From Erpobdella octoculata (Eukaryota; Annelida; Clitellata; Hirudinida; Erpobdellidae): a DNA stretch of 64,000 bases. Under the pieces are notes generated by a model, which was not told the DNA's origin, did no database searches, and saw nothing but the letters and a program-made list of their open reading frames with translations. Made by a program: the position numbers and the translations under genes. The first letter of the stretch is position 1, and every line of letters begins with the position of its first letter. The stretch is from positions 4,204,652 to 4,268,651 of the forward strand of contig OZ022238.1 of assembly GCA_963978895.1 (NCBI GenBank), given 5' to 3'. Of the stretch, positions 43,650-56,117 are shown in pieces.

Positions 43650-44669
43650 GTATTCTTAAATGTTTTGAAAACAAATTAATTGTGCTTTAATCATAAAACC
43701 AATAAACGATTATTCTAAAATAGCACTGAAATATGTTGTTTGATACATACAACATTGCTGTAGTCTTTTGAGTACGATGGACAATAATTTATGTTTTTCT
43801 CGAATGAAATATTTGAAGTTGTTAATTATAATTGCATGTGATTAAAAACTTTGTAATTAACTAGCGATGTTCATTGTTTTTGCTTGAAATGTGTTTTAAT
43901 CCACACATTTTGGTGTTGTTTATTTAAAATTGTTTTGCCTTTTTTTTTTAAATTTTTGTTCCTTGACGTTGAATTGCAGTTCTTTGGACAAATGTAATAA
44001 AGACCAAAAACATTTATAATATGGGAAATACCATGCTTAAATGTAATTTTTTTCATTTGTTTAAAATGTTAATAATTATTAATTTTTATTGACAATTTTA
44101 CAACTTGTTTATTTTTTATTTAAATTTATTATTTGTTACAGTTAACAGTTTTCTAGAATTACAGATTTTACGTAGTTCAGAGTTTTAAGTGTTATTCAGA
44201 TTTTTCAATAAACTGTATTGACTAGAAATAGTTATAAAAACCTTAACATTGGATTCTTTTAATGTATTATGCACAATTTTATTGCACCATCTAATTGAAC
44301 TAACCACGTGTTTGCAATAATTTTATTTTAATAAAGATTGGTTTTCAACAAAGTGTTTTATTTATAAAAGTTATTGTGTTTTTCATTTTTTTAAATTAGT
44401 TCAATCTGTCACGTAGAAAAGATCAATAAAACACCCCCAACGATGCATTTGGAAGTTGCTAAAGTTTGGTCTTTTTGATTACTGACAACGATTCTTAGCA
44501 ATAGCATAGAACTAATGGTCTAGCACGGTTCCGCTTTGTTAACTAGTTTAGTTTCTTTAAATTTTATCGTCCGACTGGCGAGACGAATTGCGATCGATCG
44601 CGGACGGTAACTGCAACGCACTTTCAAACACTAATTCTAGCCATTTTCAGGCTTTCGACATTATACGGG
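43650..44669. other. Non-coding, nothing recognised
   Basis: AT-rich 3' flank with no conserved frames or transposon ends. Confidence 0.55.
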
Positions 44670-44755
44670 TAGCGGTACCGCTAGTACCGGTTTTTGGCCC
44701 AGAAATGCCAGAACCGGTACCGGCAAAAAATCCATACAGGCACAGTCCTAATTTT
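44670..44755. mobile_element. Possible solitary hAT-type terminus
   Basis: Low-complexity 'ggtaccg' repeats ('gtagcggtaccgctagtacc', 'ccagaaccggtaccggc') end in 'gcacagtccta'. The style is that of hAT ends, as at 31488 and 33286. No matching left end or target duplication was found. Confidence 0.35.
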
Positions 44756-46384
44756 AAACATCATTAATAGTCTATCATCAATACGCTGACCTAACGTCCT
44801 TGGATCTACATTTCTATCTCCTTGGGGTCCTGATAAAATCGTTCGCAATGTTCGTCGCAAAAATTTCCGAGATTTTAGGAAAGCGATCGATATGACTAAA
44901 AAGAAAAACAATTTGATGCTCACATTTGTCTCAGTTTTATGAAAGCTTGTTTCATGAAAGCTTGATACTAAGCCCATAACAATATCTTCATAGTTTTAAC
45001 AATTGTTTTTCTCTAAAAAATGTTCACTACGTTTACGAAGGCTTGTCGAACTAATGCTCTTTTTTCAGTCATCGTTTTCATGAATATTGTTTCCTTGGAG
45101 AGAATATGGTTTTTTGGTCCATGAAAAATCCTTGCTTCAAATTTTTCAATTGTCAGATTTGGAAACAAGTTTCAGTTATATTGAAAACACTCCCATTTTT
45201 CTCAAGATATTCCACAAACTGCTTGATCAATCGCAACTTGATGTGTAAGGAGAAAATGATTTTCTCTTGCTTAGCTAAATAATTTCCTAATACGTTTTCA
45301 GTTTTAAATATAGCAATACTTGATTGTGTTAGCCATTTGATTTTACACAGACGCTATTCTAGAAAAGATATTTTTTTTTCAGTCGGAAATCCAACTGTTC
45401 AGCATAATGTTTTTTGAGGTTTAAGTCACAAACAAGATCATTCGGCTCTGAAGGAAAATAACTAAAGTATGGTTATGTCTGAACAATTTGGATGAATTAG
45501 TGGTGGTTAGGTGTAAAGCCATATTCGACAAAGAACATGAAGCTGCTCACTGTGTTGAACAAATCTACTAGCTGATGCAAAATTAGAATAGACTATTTTT
45601 TGTCGTTTTTACCGGTTAATACTCTTCACATTTAGTTCACTTTATTTGCCGTCATCCACAAAATTAATGGGCTCCGTAATGCCATGATATTTGTTCTAGT
45701 TGTTTTAGTCTACTGTCGCAAAAGCTCTCTTTCTTTTCTTGCAGACACTATGTAGCAAATAACATATATTGTGGTCCTCCAGTTTGACAAAACAAGACAA
45801 AATAAGCTTTTTCAAAAAAATCAGTGTTGTGTTTTTAACCCTCGGAGGTTCTCCCTAATGCAATCACACTTGAGATTTTTGGGATCCATAAGGACCCCAA
45901 CAGTTTTGTTGGTATCTTTACATTAAGATATGTGTGTTAGGTGTATAAAAATATAGTTATACCTATAAGCAAAGCGTTGAAAGCGGGGGCCAATTGTTTC
46001 CTAAATTTTACGGAGATTGGGAAAATTTCCCCCTTACCCCACTTTTGTTTCGTTTTTTTTCATCGACATATGACCAGATAGTATATTATTTTCAGGCGTA
46101 TGTAAGCAAGTCACAATGAAGCTACAGTTATTGTTTGTAACTATTAAAGTCACCTTAGCATTCAAATCTGCATCTTCTGATTCGCAGAGGTTTCTGTGGA
46201 AACCATTGACGTCAACGTATTCTCCTCATCGGCAACACACTGCTCGTTTTCATCTTCAATGCGGGAAGGTTCATCGTCTATCAAGCATTCAACATATACA
46301 GAATATCAGAATCACTATAACTCAGTAATTTGTCACTTTCATTAGAAGCACTTCCTCCGTCAGGCAAGTTTGGGTTCCGATTTT
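44756..46384. other. Non-coding, no gene identified
   Basis: Moderately AT-rich; GC rises slightly after 45840. No frame with a recognisable family was found on either strand. Presumably old transposon sequence, given the gypsy remnant that follows. Confidence 0.5.
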
Positions 46385-46711
46385 TTATCTGTCGTACCTG
46401 GTCTCCATTGCATCGCTGGCGATTTTGATTCTTTTCCGAACTGATGAATGTACTTCTTCCATTCGAAACCGGAGATTGGCAACATACTCAGCTTCTATAA
46501 ATGGGACATCTCTAAGGGACCCAAACATAAGGTCGCAAGGCAACCTCAGTTCACGGTTGTTCCGTGAGTTGATCCTTTATATGCCATCCGGAACAGAGGT
46601 ATGGGCTTGTCACAGTTATTTTGTCTGGTGCCCACCATCTTCGAAAGGTGCTGTTCCAACGTGCGGTTAAATCGTTCAACCATCCCATCCGATTGCGGGT
46701 GTAGAAAACAC
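46385..46711 (-). pseudogene. Ty3/gypsy-type retrotransposon integrase fragment
   Basis: The minus strand reads 'HPQSDGMVERFNRTLEQHL', the hallmark at the end of the integrase catalytic core, then 'LFRMAYK'. After a frame change and deletion it continues with 'NRELRLPCDLMFG', the usual downstream integrase phrase, and runs to 46385. The frame break between the two parts and the missing remainder of pol make this a dead remnant. No LTR is seen nearby. Confidence 0.85.
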
Positions 46712-47082
46712 ATCTAAAACCACTGTTCATAACTTTTTGTGGTTGAATATTATTACTGTTAAATCCTGTTTTAAAGATAAATTTGTAAAGATTGAAAACT
46801 TCTATCTTCTCAAACTATAAATTTCTAAACTTCACGTGTTGCGACTGCTGGGCCATACAACTAAGTTACGAGAATACCACATTGATTCGTCAATTATTAT
46901 TTATTTATTTATTACATTCACAAATGGCAAGGGCAATGGCCACTTACACTATTGGAATGGCAATAAAAACAGAAAAAAGTAATTCGAAACAGAAACCGAA
47001 ATCAAAAATGAAACAAGAAAACGCAAAATAATGGTTTAGCGGGAAGCAACGACATCACAAACAGGCAAATCAGATGATTTAT

Positions 47083-47192
47083 CATCGACAATACCATCAT
47101 CATCATCACCATCCTCCTCATCAACACCATCATCATCAGACAACCCCAATCATCATCAGACATCATTATCACCATCAAAAACAGGAGAATAC
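47083..47192. repeat. Degenerate (CAT)n / (GAT)n stretch at a LINE 3' tail
   Basis: Interrupted CAT trinucleotides lie on the + strand. On the minus strand they follow the stop codon of the LINE fragment directly, so they are probably its simple-repeat tail. Confidence 0.75.
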
Positions 47193-47665
47193 TCATTTTC
47201 GCACAATTTCAATGACAGGCAGAAAACGAGTTAAGTCAACTTGAGCGACAAGACACTTGAATTTCGAAAATGCACTCGATAACACAACATGTTCAAGTAG
47301 AGTGTTCCAGGCAGCAACGATCCGGTTTGAGAAAAAATATTTGGTGACATCGACAGAGAACAAGTTGGCTCGCAGTTTATAGTAATGACCCCTGGTTGAT
47401 GGATATTCAAAAGGGCGGAGGGGCTGAGCTAAGTCAGTGTTCACGATTCCATGTAGTATTTTGTAGCACAAACAGAGGTCCAACAGGAGTCTTCTGTGGT
47501 CTAGAGTTTGGTGTTTGAGTATTCCAAGACGTGTTAAGTAAGGTTCATGTCTGAGCGAAGGAATTGCCTTGGTAATGCGTTCCTGGATTTCCTCAATTCG
47601 ATCTATCAGGGATTTGTGACGAGGGTTCCACACGGGAGAGCAGTATTCCAATAGTGGCCTAACGT
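47193..47665 (-). pseudogene. LINE ORF2 C-terminal fragment
   Basis: The minus-strand frame reads 'LEYCSPVWNPRHKSLIDRIE', 'RITKAIPSL', 'HYYKLRANLFSVDVTKYFFS' and 'AAWNTL', the C-terminal region after the reverse transcriptase of CR1/L2/Jockey-type LINEs. The match begins abruptly at about 47665, so this is a 5'-truncated copy. Its C-terminus resembles that of the LINE at 48958-50148 ('RKYYFSNTVVDDWNRLP'), placing them in related families. The frame from 47651 to the stop is intact. Confidence 0.85.
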
Positions 47666-47994
47666 TACAAATTACAATTATTTATACAAACAAACTTTAC
47701 ATTTGTAGTTTTAATTATATTTGTTTATTAGGCGAACAGTTTTAGTATTATATGAATTTGTTTGTTTATGTTGCTGATATTATGCTGCAACAAACTTTTA
47801 GTTGCTGATGTGAAATAAAATGAATGTATATACAATATTAAACGCGTGGTTGGAATTTATGACAAAACACCACAGACTTTCGAGATTAATAAGAATTAAT
47901 AGAAGTTTTGTCAATTGTTAAATGAGCGGTTATTTCTAATTTCGCTGTAGTGTTTGGAGTGCATTTATAATGCATGCTTCTTACTATAGGTTTA

Positions 47995-48104
47995 AGAGAA
48001 AATGACCGGGAACGGGAAAACAAGCGGGGAAGGAAATGGGAGCGAGAGGGACAAGCATTAGAAAAACCTCTAAAAACCCCGGGCAACGCCGGGTACCCGG
48101 CTAG
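47995..48104 (+). mobile_element. Helitron-like 3' terminus
   Basis: A purine-rich lead ('caagcggggaaggaaatggg') runs into 'aaaaaccccgggcaac', then the perfect palindrome GCCGGGTACCCGGC (48088-48101), with CTAG at 48101-48104 followed by T. A terminal hairpin plus CTRR and an A/T insertion site are the known Helitron 3' signature. The lead matches that of the copy at 13640-14035. The 5' end was not located. Confidence 0.7.
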
Positions 48105-48296
48105 TTCGTATATAAAAAAAACAATTGCATTAGATTAGGAAATAACATATTAAAATAAGTTGAACATTGAAATAAGCTGCAAATGTTTTACTCAAATGAA
48201 TGACAAAAAAATAAATGCAAGTTTCAGTTGAGATGTCATTTCACATACTAGGTTAAACAATTTTGTTGTTACAGTCCTCAAACTAATTTTACTACT

Positions 48297-48545
48297 AGCT
48301 TGAGACTCATGCATGAATAATAATAATAATAAAGTTACAGTTTTTTTTGTTCTAATTTTTAGTTCTCACACAAAGTTGAGAGCCTTAATTTTTTTGTGAC
48401 ACTTAGTTTAAAAAAAATTACAACTTTTTGTAAAATCGTTACAAAACACTCTAAAAATTCAACTCCTGCCAAAAACACCTCTGTCTGGCACAGTGCAAAA
48501 GAATAAAACCATTCTGAAAGGGTTTGCTGGGTTGAAGGATGCGGT
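48297..48545. repeat. Part B of the three-part repeat, isolated copy
   Basis: Contains 'agcttgagactcatgcatga', 'ctcacacaaagttgagagcc' and 'gtctggcacagtgcaaaag', matching 34524-34760, 53455-53580 and 54476-54700. Confidence 0.75.
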
Positions 48546-48957
48546 AGAGCGGTAAAGGATGCGTTAGAGCGAAATAGGATGCTACAAAAAACGGCAATTA
48601 AGAACCGTTGACACACTTCCAAACAGTAAGAATCAGAAATGCACAAACATTGTTGTAGAATTTATTTTTTTGTGGAACTCCATGAAACTTTTTTTACGTT
48701 TCAGTTTCATAAATAACAACTATTTTGTTTATTAATACAGCCCATCATATTGTATGGGTTGTTCAATCTATTAATAGTTGGAGTTAATTTTATTAAGTTT
48801 TCAGTTCCAGGTGTAAAAGTCCATCCAATTTTTATGTCTTGAGAAATTCCTTATGAATGTTTTGTCATTCTAACTCTCTCTACTTGAGAAGATTTTAGAG
48901 ACTGCTGAAACAACACCTGTTTATTCCTTAGTTTTTTAATATTTAAAATATTTAGAC

Positions 48958-50148
48958 AATTTGGATTTCTTCCTTCACGCTCTACGGTCCTGCAGTTGCT
49001 GAAGTTCTTGGACGAAGTTACTCTCTCGGTTGACTCTGGGTTGGAGGTGCATACAATCTAGACCGACTTAGAAATAGCTTTTTACAGAATTCCACACAAG
49101 AGACTCTTGTTTAAGTTGAAGGAGTATGGAGTTCATCCAATATTGATAGAATGGATCAGAAGTTACTTGACGGAGAGATCATTCAGAGTTCAGTTGAGGA
49201 GCGGACTCTCTGATTCCTTTCCCGTGATGAGTGGTGTTCCTCAGGAAGCGTGTTGGGTCTATTGTTATTTGTGATCTATATCAATGACATTTGTGGTGTT
49301 TGCGAAAACATCTACCTTTTCGCGGACGACGCCAAGTTGTTTAGACCGATCGCGGACTTCAAAGACACTCGGGAACTGCAGTCCGACATTGATAAATTGC
49401 AGCAGTGGTTCACAAGATGGCAAATGACGGTGAATCCATCTAAATGTTGTGTTTTGAGGGTTGGAGGTAATTGTTTTGCAGCGGATTACTATATGCAGGA
49501 TACATCGGGTTTGTCTATTGTGGTTCCTGAAGTTAGCTCGGTTACGGATCTAGGAATCGTACTGGATTCAAAATTGAAATTCAGAGACCATGTATTCTTT
49601 AGAATCAAAAAGGCCAATTCCTTGTTGGGTTTAGTTGGAAAAACTTTGAAATATTTGCTTGATGATGCTATTGTAACATTGTATAAATCTCTGATTAGAT
49701 CTCAATTGGAGTACGGAGTTCAGATTTGGAGTCCTCACGGGCGTGGTCTGATTGAAGAACTCGAAAGGGTTCAGCGAGGTTTACCAGATTGGTCAGGTCA
49801 TGCAAAGGTCTCATTTATACGGAGAAGTTGAAGAAACTCAGATTGCCTTCCCTGACATATAGAAAAAAGCGAGCCGACCTAATTCTTCTGTATAAAATGA
49901 AGTCTGGTCAGTTGATGGATTGCCACTGTCCGGGGTTGACCCTTTGCCCTGACGAAAGAACTAGGGGACATGAGTTCAAGTTGGCTACTAGGTTGGCTCA
50001 TAAAGATTGCAGGAAGTATTACTTCAGTAACACAGTGGTGGACGACTGGAATCGGCTTCCTGGGCCGGCGGTGTCTGCTGAATCGTTGTCTTTGTTCAAA
50101 TCACTTTTGGATGATTTTTTTGGTGATATGCAATTTGATTTTGCTTAG
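48958..50148 (+). pseudogene. LINE reverse transcriptase remnant with frameshifts
   Basis: Reading starts within the reverse transcriptase at 'FGFLPSRST' and passes 'IPHKRLLFKLKEYG' and 'WIRSYLTERSFRVQ'. The motif 'GVPQ.SVLG' has lost a base at about 49244, shifting the frame. It then continues 'LLLFVIYINDIC' and 'FADDAKLF' (catalytic DD), 'WQMTVNPSKC' and 'LEYGVQIWSPH'. Another shift at about 49790 leads to the C-terminal domain ending 'FKSLLDDFFGDMQFDFA'. In the earlier catalytic motif a stop replaces a residue just before the Asp, and the usual second Asp is Tyr. It is a dead, 5'-truncated copy of a Jockey/CR1/L2-type LINE. Its 3' end merges into the (AAT)n array. Confidence 0.9.
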
Positions 50149-50250
50149 GATTTTTATTTTGCTCTGTTTGTTTTTTGTTATTTTTTGTTGTATTTGTTTG
50201 CGCGTTCAGTTTGTGTTTATATTGTTCAGCGAGGGTCTTGCCCGTGCCTG

Positions 50251-50992
<742 letters not shown>

Positions 50993-51146
50993 TTAGAGTT
51001 ATTCTACGAATAAACTGGAAGTTATTATTATATCCTTTGGCAAGTTCTTTTTGTTGAGCAATCATTTCATTTTCAAAGACGTATGCAAGTGTTTGAAAGT
51101 TGATTTTCCCATTCTTTGGAAGACAAAACATTTAGTTATGAAATTA

Positions 51147-51152
<6 letters not shown>

Positions 51153-51204
<52 letters not shown>
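51153..51204. repeat. (AT)n microsatellite
   Basis: About 26 AT units. Confidence 0.95.
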
Positions 51205-51208
<4 letters not shown>

Positions 51209-51804
51209 CAGAATAGGTATATATAGGAGATCAATGGGTTTACGCCCTGGATTGAAAGATGGCCTCCAAAACGATTTAGAGTCTTATGAATTTTCTGATA
51301 GTATTATGGATCAGAAGATTCAAAAGACTTACGTGATTTACAATTAATTGTTATCTCCATTGTTTTTTCCACTTTCACTATTAATTTGCTCCAAATTGCC
51401 ATTCAATTGCTATACTAGCAGTTGTTCAAATACTTTAAAAAAACATGTCTAAATGTTTTTCCATCACAGGTAATTTCATTTAACTGAATGTATAAACTAC
51501 TGCATTTTGCAAACTAAATACTATCAATAGCGCTGACATCTGGACAGTTAAAAAAGTAAACAAATGAAATTTAATTTGAAAAAACATAAAAAAAATGTTT
51601 TTAAGATTACTACAGTAATTCATAGCGACATCGTATTGTAAAAATATTACCGCGGTAAATAGTAAACAAAAGATGTTTGTAATTACTTCGACGATAAAAT
51701 ATAGTTGTCGTATGTTTCTTCAATTTATTTATTAAAAGATTTTGTATCTTGAATTTTGTCATAGTTATTGCTATTAAATTAAATTTTAAATTTGTTGAAA
51801 GTTG

Positions 51805-52165
51805 GATGATCTTCTGAGCTTCTAAACGTCCGTGGACATCCCATAAGCATTCCACGGACGCGTCATTGTCGATTACATCTAAAGTTGTTTAGTTTATATA
51901 AATTAATTGTACATATGTCATCATTGTTTTTTCAGAACATATTTTATGTGAATTTGCTTAGAAAAGGTTTTTTACTTAATTGAATAATTCATTGTCTGCA
52001 TTTGAAAACTAATGTTTGATTAACATTTCCTTATGAGACTTATGACAACAAACACCATCGACTGATAATTTACGTTCTGCATAAATTTCAATCTGCCGCC
52101 AGCCCGATCTAAGGTGCTGGCAGTTAAATATCAAGACTATTTCTACGATTATATCTCACATTATT
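51805..52165. repeat. Dispersed repeat, copy 2 (partner at 26600-27245)
   Basis: Shares 'gagcttctaaac', 'gattacatctaaa.ttgtt', 'acaacaaacaccatcgac' and 'ctgcataaatttcaatctgc' in order, then 'gtgctggc.gt'. Shorter than its partner because one internal 190-bp unit is missing. Confidence 0.65.
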
Positions 52166-53100
52166 ATTAGTAATGTCTTATTATTTTTTTGAATTCACCC
52201 AATCTATAACAATTTCTTTTTCATAATTACTTTTCAATCCTTTATATTGATTTCTCCTTTCTGTCTGAATAACAACAAACCCATTTCCCGCCAACTAATC
52301 AATGTGAAACTTGGTCCATAGCCTCGTGAGTACGAAATGTCAGCTTTTATATGGTCGCTCGCAAAAAGGAGTATTCTTTTATTTGAACGCTCTGCGTCGT
52401 TGATTATTTCATTGAAAGACAACAAATTGCAAAGTCAACTGTCAACCATTTTACGCATTTCATAATTTTAACAAGCTTGTTGTTTTATTCATTTTTACAT
52501 ATTTTAGCAAAACATGAACCTTCATTGAAACATAGAAAAATCTCGTAACATCTCGTTCATATTTCATTATTCAATTAGAAACCCCACCGACTGTTTATAT
52601 CTTATGTTCATATTTTCAAAATAAAAATCTCATTGAGAATTATTGCGGTGTAAACGGTCTCAAAGTAATGATTTCTTAGCTAATAATGTAGTTATGGTTT
52701 ACATATAAAGAACACCGCTTTAAGTTTCCAATTAAACTAACTTTAAAACAAAATTTATGACTAGAACAGTGCAAAGAAATTAATACAGCTGAGACAGTGC
52801 GATATCATTGTAGGATATAATTTATTCAACCAGTTTTGTAAAAACAAAACTCACAGCTTGTAAGTATAGTTAAAACAATCGAGTAATCCGAAAAAGCAAG
52901 TTGTGTTTATATTTTTGAAATTGCAAGCTTTTAATTTACTGAAAAAATGTTTAAATTAATTTTCTGAATTTATATATGTAAACAGTGAACATTCAATCAA
53001 CATGATGGATTCTTTTTTAATGTTCACATTCAAGGCTTGCTAACATTCAAGCAAGCACGTTAACAGCCAGCAACAAACAAGACTGGAATAACAACTGCTT
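52166..53100. other. Non-coding, nothing recognised
   Basis: AT-rich, without frames or matches that I can see. Confidence 0.5.
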
Positions 53101-53245
53101 TTTTTTACAAACTTTTATATAGGTTACAATCTCTGTTGGTTTGTGTATGTGTGTGTGTGCCTTTCTCTGTACGCAAATCTTGCAAGTAAAACTTAACCAG
53201 CGTTTTGACTAGCTAGGAAACTGAAACTTTTAGCATAGCTTTATA
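53101..53245. repeat. Inverted partner of the repeat at 3720-3850
   Basis: The phrases 'aggttacaatctctgttgg', a TG-rich run, 'gtacgcaaatcttgcaag' and 'gactagctaggaaac' are the reverse complement of the block at about 3720-3850, in matching order. Confidence 0.8.
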
Positions 53246-53454
53246 TTGAATAACAATACATGATTCATTTAAAAAAACTTGTGATAGAAAAACTCTTCCT
53301 TTACTTGGTTTATTTCTACATGCTTTTCTCTAGTCTAGTCTAGTCTAGTCTTTTTAAACTAAGTGTTACAAAGAAGATGAAAACTACCTATTTTATGTGA
53401 AATCTGAAAAGAAAAACAACAAACCTGGAAATTTATTATTATTTTTACTTGCGT

Positions 53455-54700
53455 AGCTTGAGATAAAACGTCACAAAACACTCACAGATCAACTACTGCA
53501 AAAAAACACCTTCGTCTGGCGCAGTGCAAAAGAATAAAAGCGAGTTGAAATAGACCACTGCATGCAGCGGTTAACAAAGTCAAATAAACATTTCAATTAA
53601 GTGATTTCCAGCATTACTAGCCGTGTTAATTTGTTTCGATTTGTGTTAAAAACGAAGAATAGTGTTATAGATATGGATGTACGATCTCAATGCAACTAGC
53701 TGTGTACTAAAAACCATATACAAGCCCATGTCGATAGTTGTTTGTTTTTATTTCAAGTGATTAGAGATCAGACTGTGAGGTGGGAGAACGTTTTTTGTTT
53801 GAAATTTCACTGTTTTGGAAAACCATCGAAAAATTCAAAACGTGTGTTTTTGTTATCTACTAATCTAAGTTTGTGTGGTTCAACAATTTCTGAATGTTTA
53901 ACTTTCTCTTAGAGTTATCACTATCAAATATTTTAAAAATAGATTTTGATAAAAATGCAAATCAACATTTTTCAATTCTGAATTTGTTTTATCTATAAAC
54001 AATTATTTACAAATATTGAAATAAGTTGGGAAAAAAATAAAAATTTGTGCTGAGATAACATAGAGTTAGTTGTGAACTAGGAAATGTGCTTCAATGTTGA
54101 GCTAGTTGTTTATGAGGACGATTTTAATCATGGTTCTGTGGTAAATGTGGTTAATAGGAGTTGTTGCAGCCATCACCTAAATTCATTATGTTATTCTGAG
54201 TAAAATAAACAATGGAAGCAAACTGAAACTATTTAAAATCTATCAAATTACATTTTTTCATATTTATTTCAGTTAAGTCTGTTTTGACTTTAATTGGAAC
54301 AGTTTTCTGGTAACAAACGACAGTGATATATAAGCCTTCATTGCTCTACCTTAATGCAATTTTTAAAAAATTCAAACTAGAAAACTAGTTCTTTTAAAAA
54401 ACCAATTTGTAGAAAACGCTTTGAAATATATGATTTGAACTTTCTTGCTGTAATTTTCAAACAATTCTAAATATTAGCTTGAGACTCATGTTTTAATAAA
54501 CTTACAGGTTTTTTGTTTTAGTTTTAATATCTCACACAAAGTTGATAGCCTTCCTCACTTTTGGTGACACTTTGTTCCAAAATATTGGACGCTCTCTCAT
54601 AAAAATGTCACAAAACTCTTTTCTGCAAAGAACCACCTTCGTCGTATGCAGCGCAAAAGAATAACAGCAAGCTAAACTGTTTCTGCGTACATATCTGAAT
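53455..54700. repeat. Three-part repeat in B-C-A-B order
   Basis: Part B occurs at about 53455-53580 and again at 54476-54700, part C at about 53690-54140 and part A at about 54160-54370. With the first locus (A-B-C at 33990-35300), this is what two tandem copies of a roughly 1-kb unit cut at different points would give. Confidence 0.75.
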
Positions 54701-56117
54701 CGTCACTAAATAGTAGGAATGGACCAAGCAGCAGACTTGGCGCCGATGCCAAGCACCGAGTTTTTAGATCATTTTTCACCGAGTCCAAGTTTAAGTGTGT
54801 GTATAATAACATATAATTGTTACTGGTTTTGTTTTCTAACACGTTCGTTATTATAATAAAGTTATTAAAATTTCAAAATTCAAATATAAAGAATATAGTA
54901 TAAAACATGAAGCCGCTTTATAAAATTCAAGTTAGTAATTAAAGTTCAGTGCCTCTAAACTATTTTTATTGAAAAGAACATTTGGTAGGTCTTATTTCCA
55001 GGATCTCCCTGTGTCTAAGCCTGTGTCCAAATAATCAAATTTCTTGAGGTAGCCTTTGTTTAAAACTTTCTCGCAGTTGCCACTAGGTGAAAATACATTT
55101 TCAAACTATTGTTATTTAATTGTGTTTGGAAGAATCAATTGAAAGCTCACAGATTTCAACTATGAAGATAATTAGAATTTTTAAAGGTTTTTTTTTTATA
55201 AAAAATTGTAATCGTTGTTCCTAAACTTGATTAAACGCAATAATTGTTTTAATTGAACATGTTTACTGTGATATTAAGAAGTGTTATTCTTATATGATTT
55301 GTGATCTTCCTGCGTTCTGCCATGTCTTTGTTCAGTAAAACATTTTTCAAAAAACTTTGAATAAAACAACTCAATAATAAACAAGCATTTTTTTCTAAAA
55401 AAAATTGAACGGATTGAATTTAAATGTTGAACTTAAAAGATTTTTTTTTGCTTGCTCGTAAAAAGTTGATTATAGAGTTTACTCTGGTTCATTTTATTGA
55501 GGAAGTGCGAGAAACATTTTAGGAAAAAAAAACTGAAAGCTGAACTAGTTTAAAGCCCAGTACAAATCGACCAGTCGTTCGGCAGCAGAATCTGGATTGT
55601 TTGTCACAAAAAAAACGCACGCAGAAATTATGTTAATTTATGCGGATCAAGATTCTGTTGCCAGTTTTCACAGGTCGATGCGTGTTCTAATTTTTTCCAG
55701 AACTGGTTGAGAAATAGAAATTACGATGGAAAACCTACACAGAGATGTTTTAAGCTTTGATCTCGTGATAGGCGGGTGTGCCTAATAGAGCTACATGGGT
55801 ATACCTGTGCCCACGGGTTCACCTGTATTTTTATGTAAAGGAATATAATTTTGGTTTTATCTTTCAGGTAAATTTTTTATTTTCCGAATGAATATTTTAT
55901 CGAGAACAATGAATTATTTGAGCGAAACAATCATTTCAATAAATGCTATTGATTTCATTTCTCAGGAACGCATGCTTTATTTATATAAACAGCTTCATAT
56001 ATTTTCATGAAGTAAACAACTAAATGAATAATTTAAAAGCGTTGGATTAGTTGATCAAAACAGTTTGTAGGTTGCTGAAAACGGTTTTTGTTCAATATTC
56101 ATGTTGAAATTGCAAAT
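54701..56117. other. Non-coding; upstream region of the divergent channel gene
   Basis: At 54720-54800 there is a palindromic low-complexity patch ('cttggcgccgatgccaag') reminiscent of a transposon end but without a partner. The rest is AT-rich. The conserved upstream block of the A genes is not present here. Confidence 0.5.

Noticed and set aside
46792..47031. 79-codon plus-strand frame
   Set aside because: Low-complexity AT-rich tail with no family match, lying between two transposon remnants.
54720..54800. A hAT-like end ('cttggcgccgatgccaag' palindrome)
   Set aside because: No inverted partner or target duplication could be found in the window.
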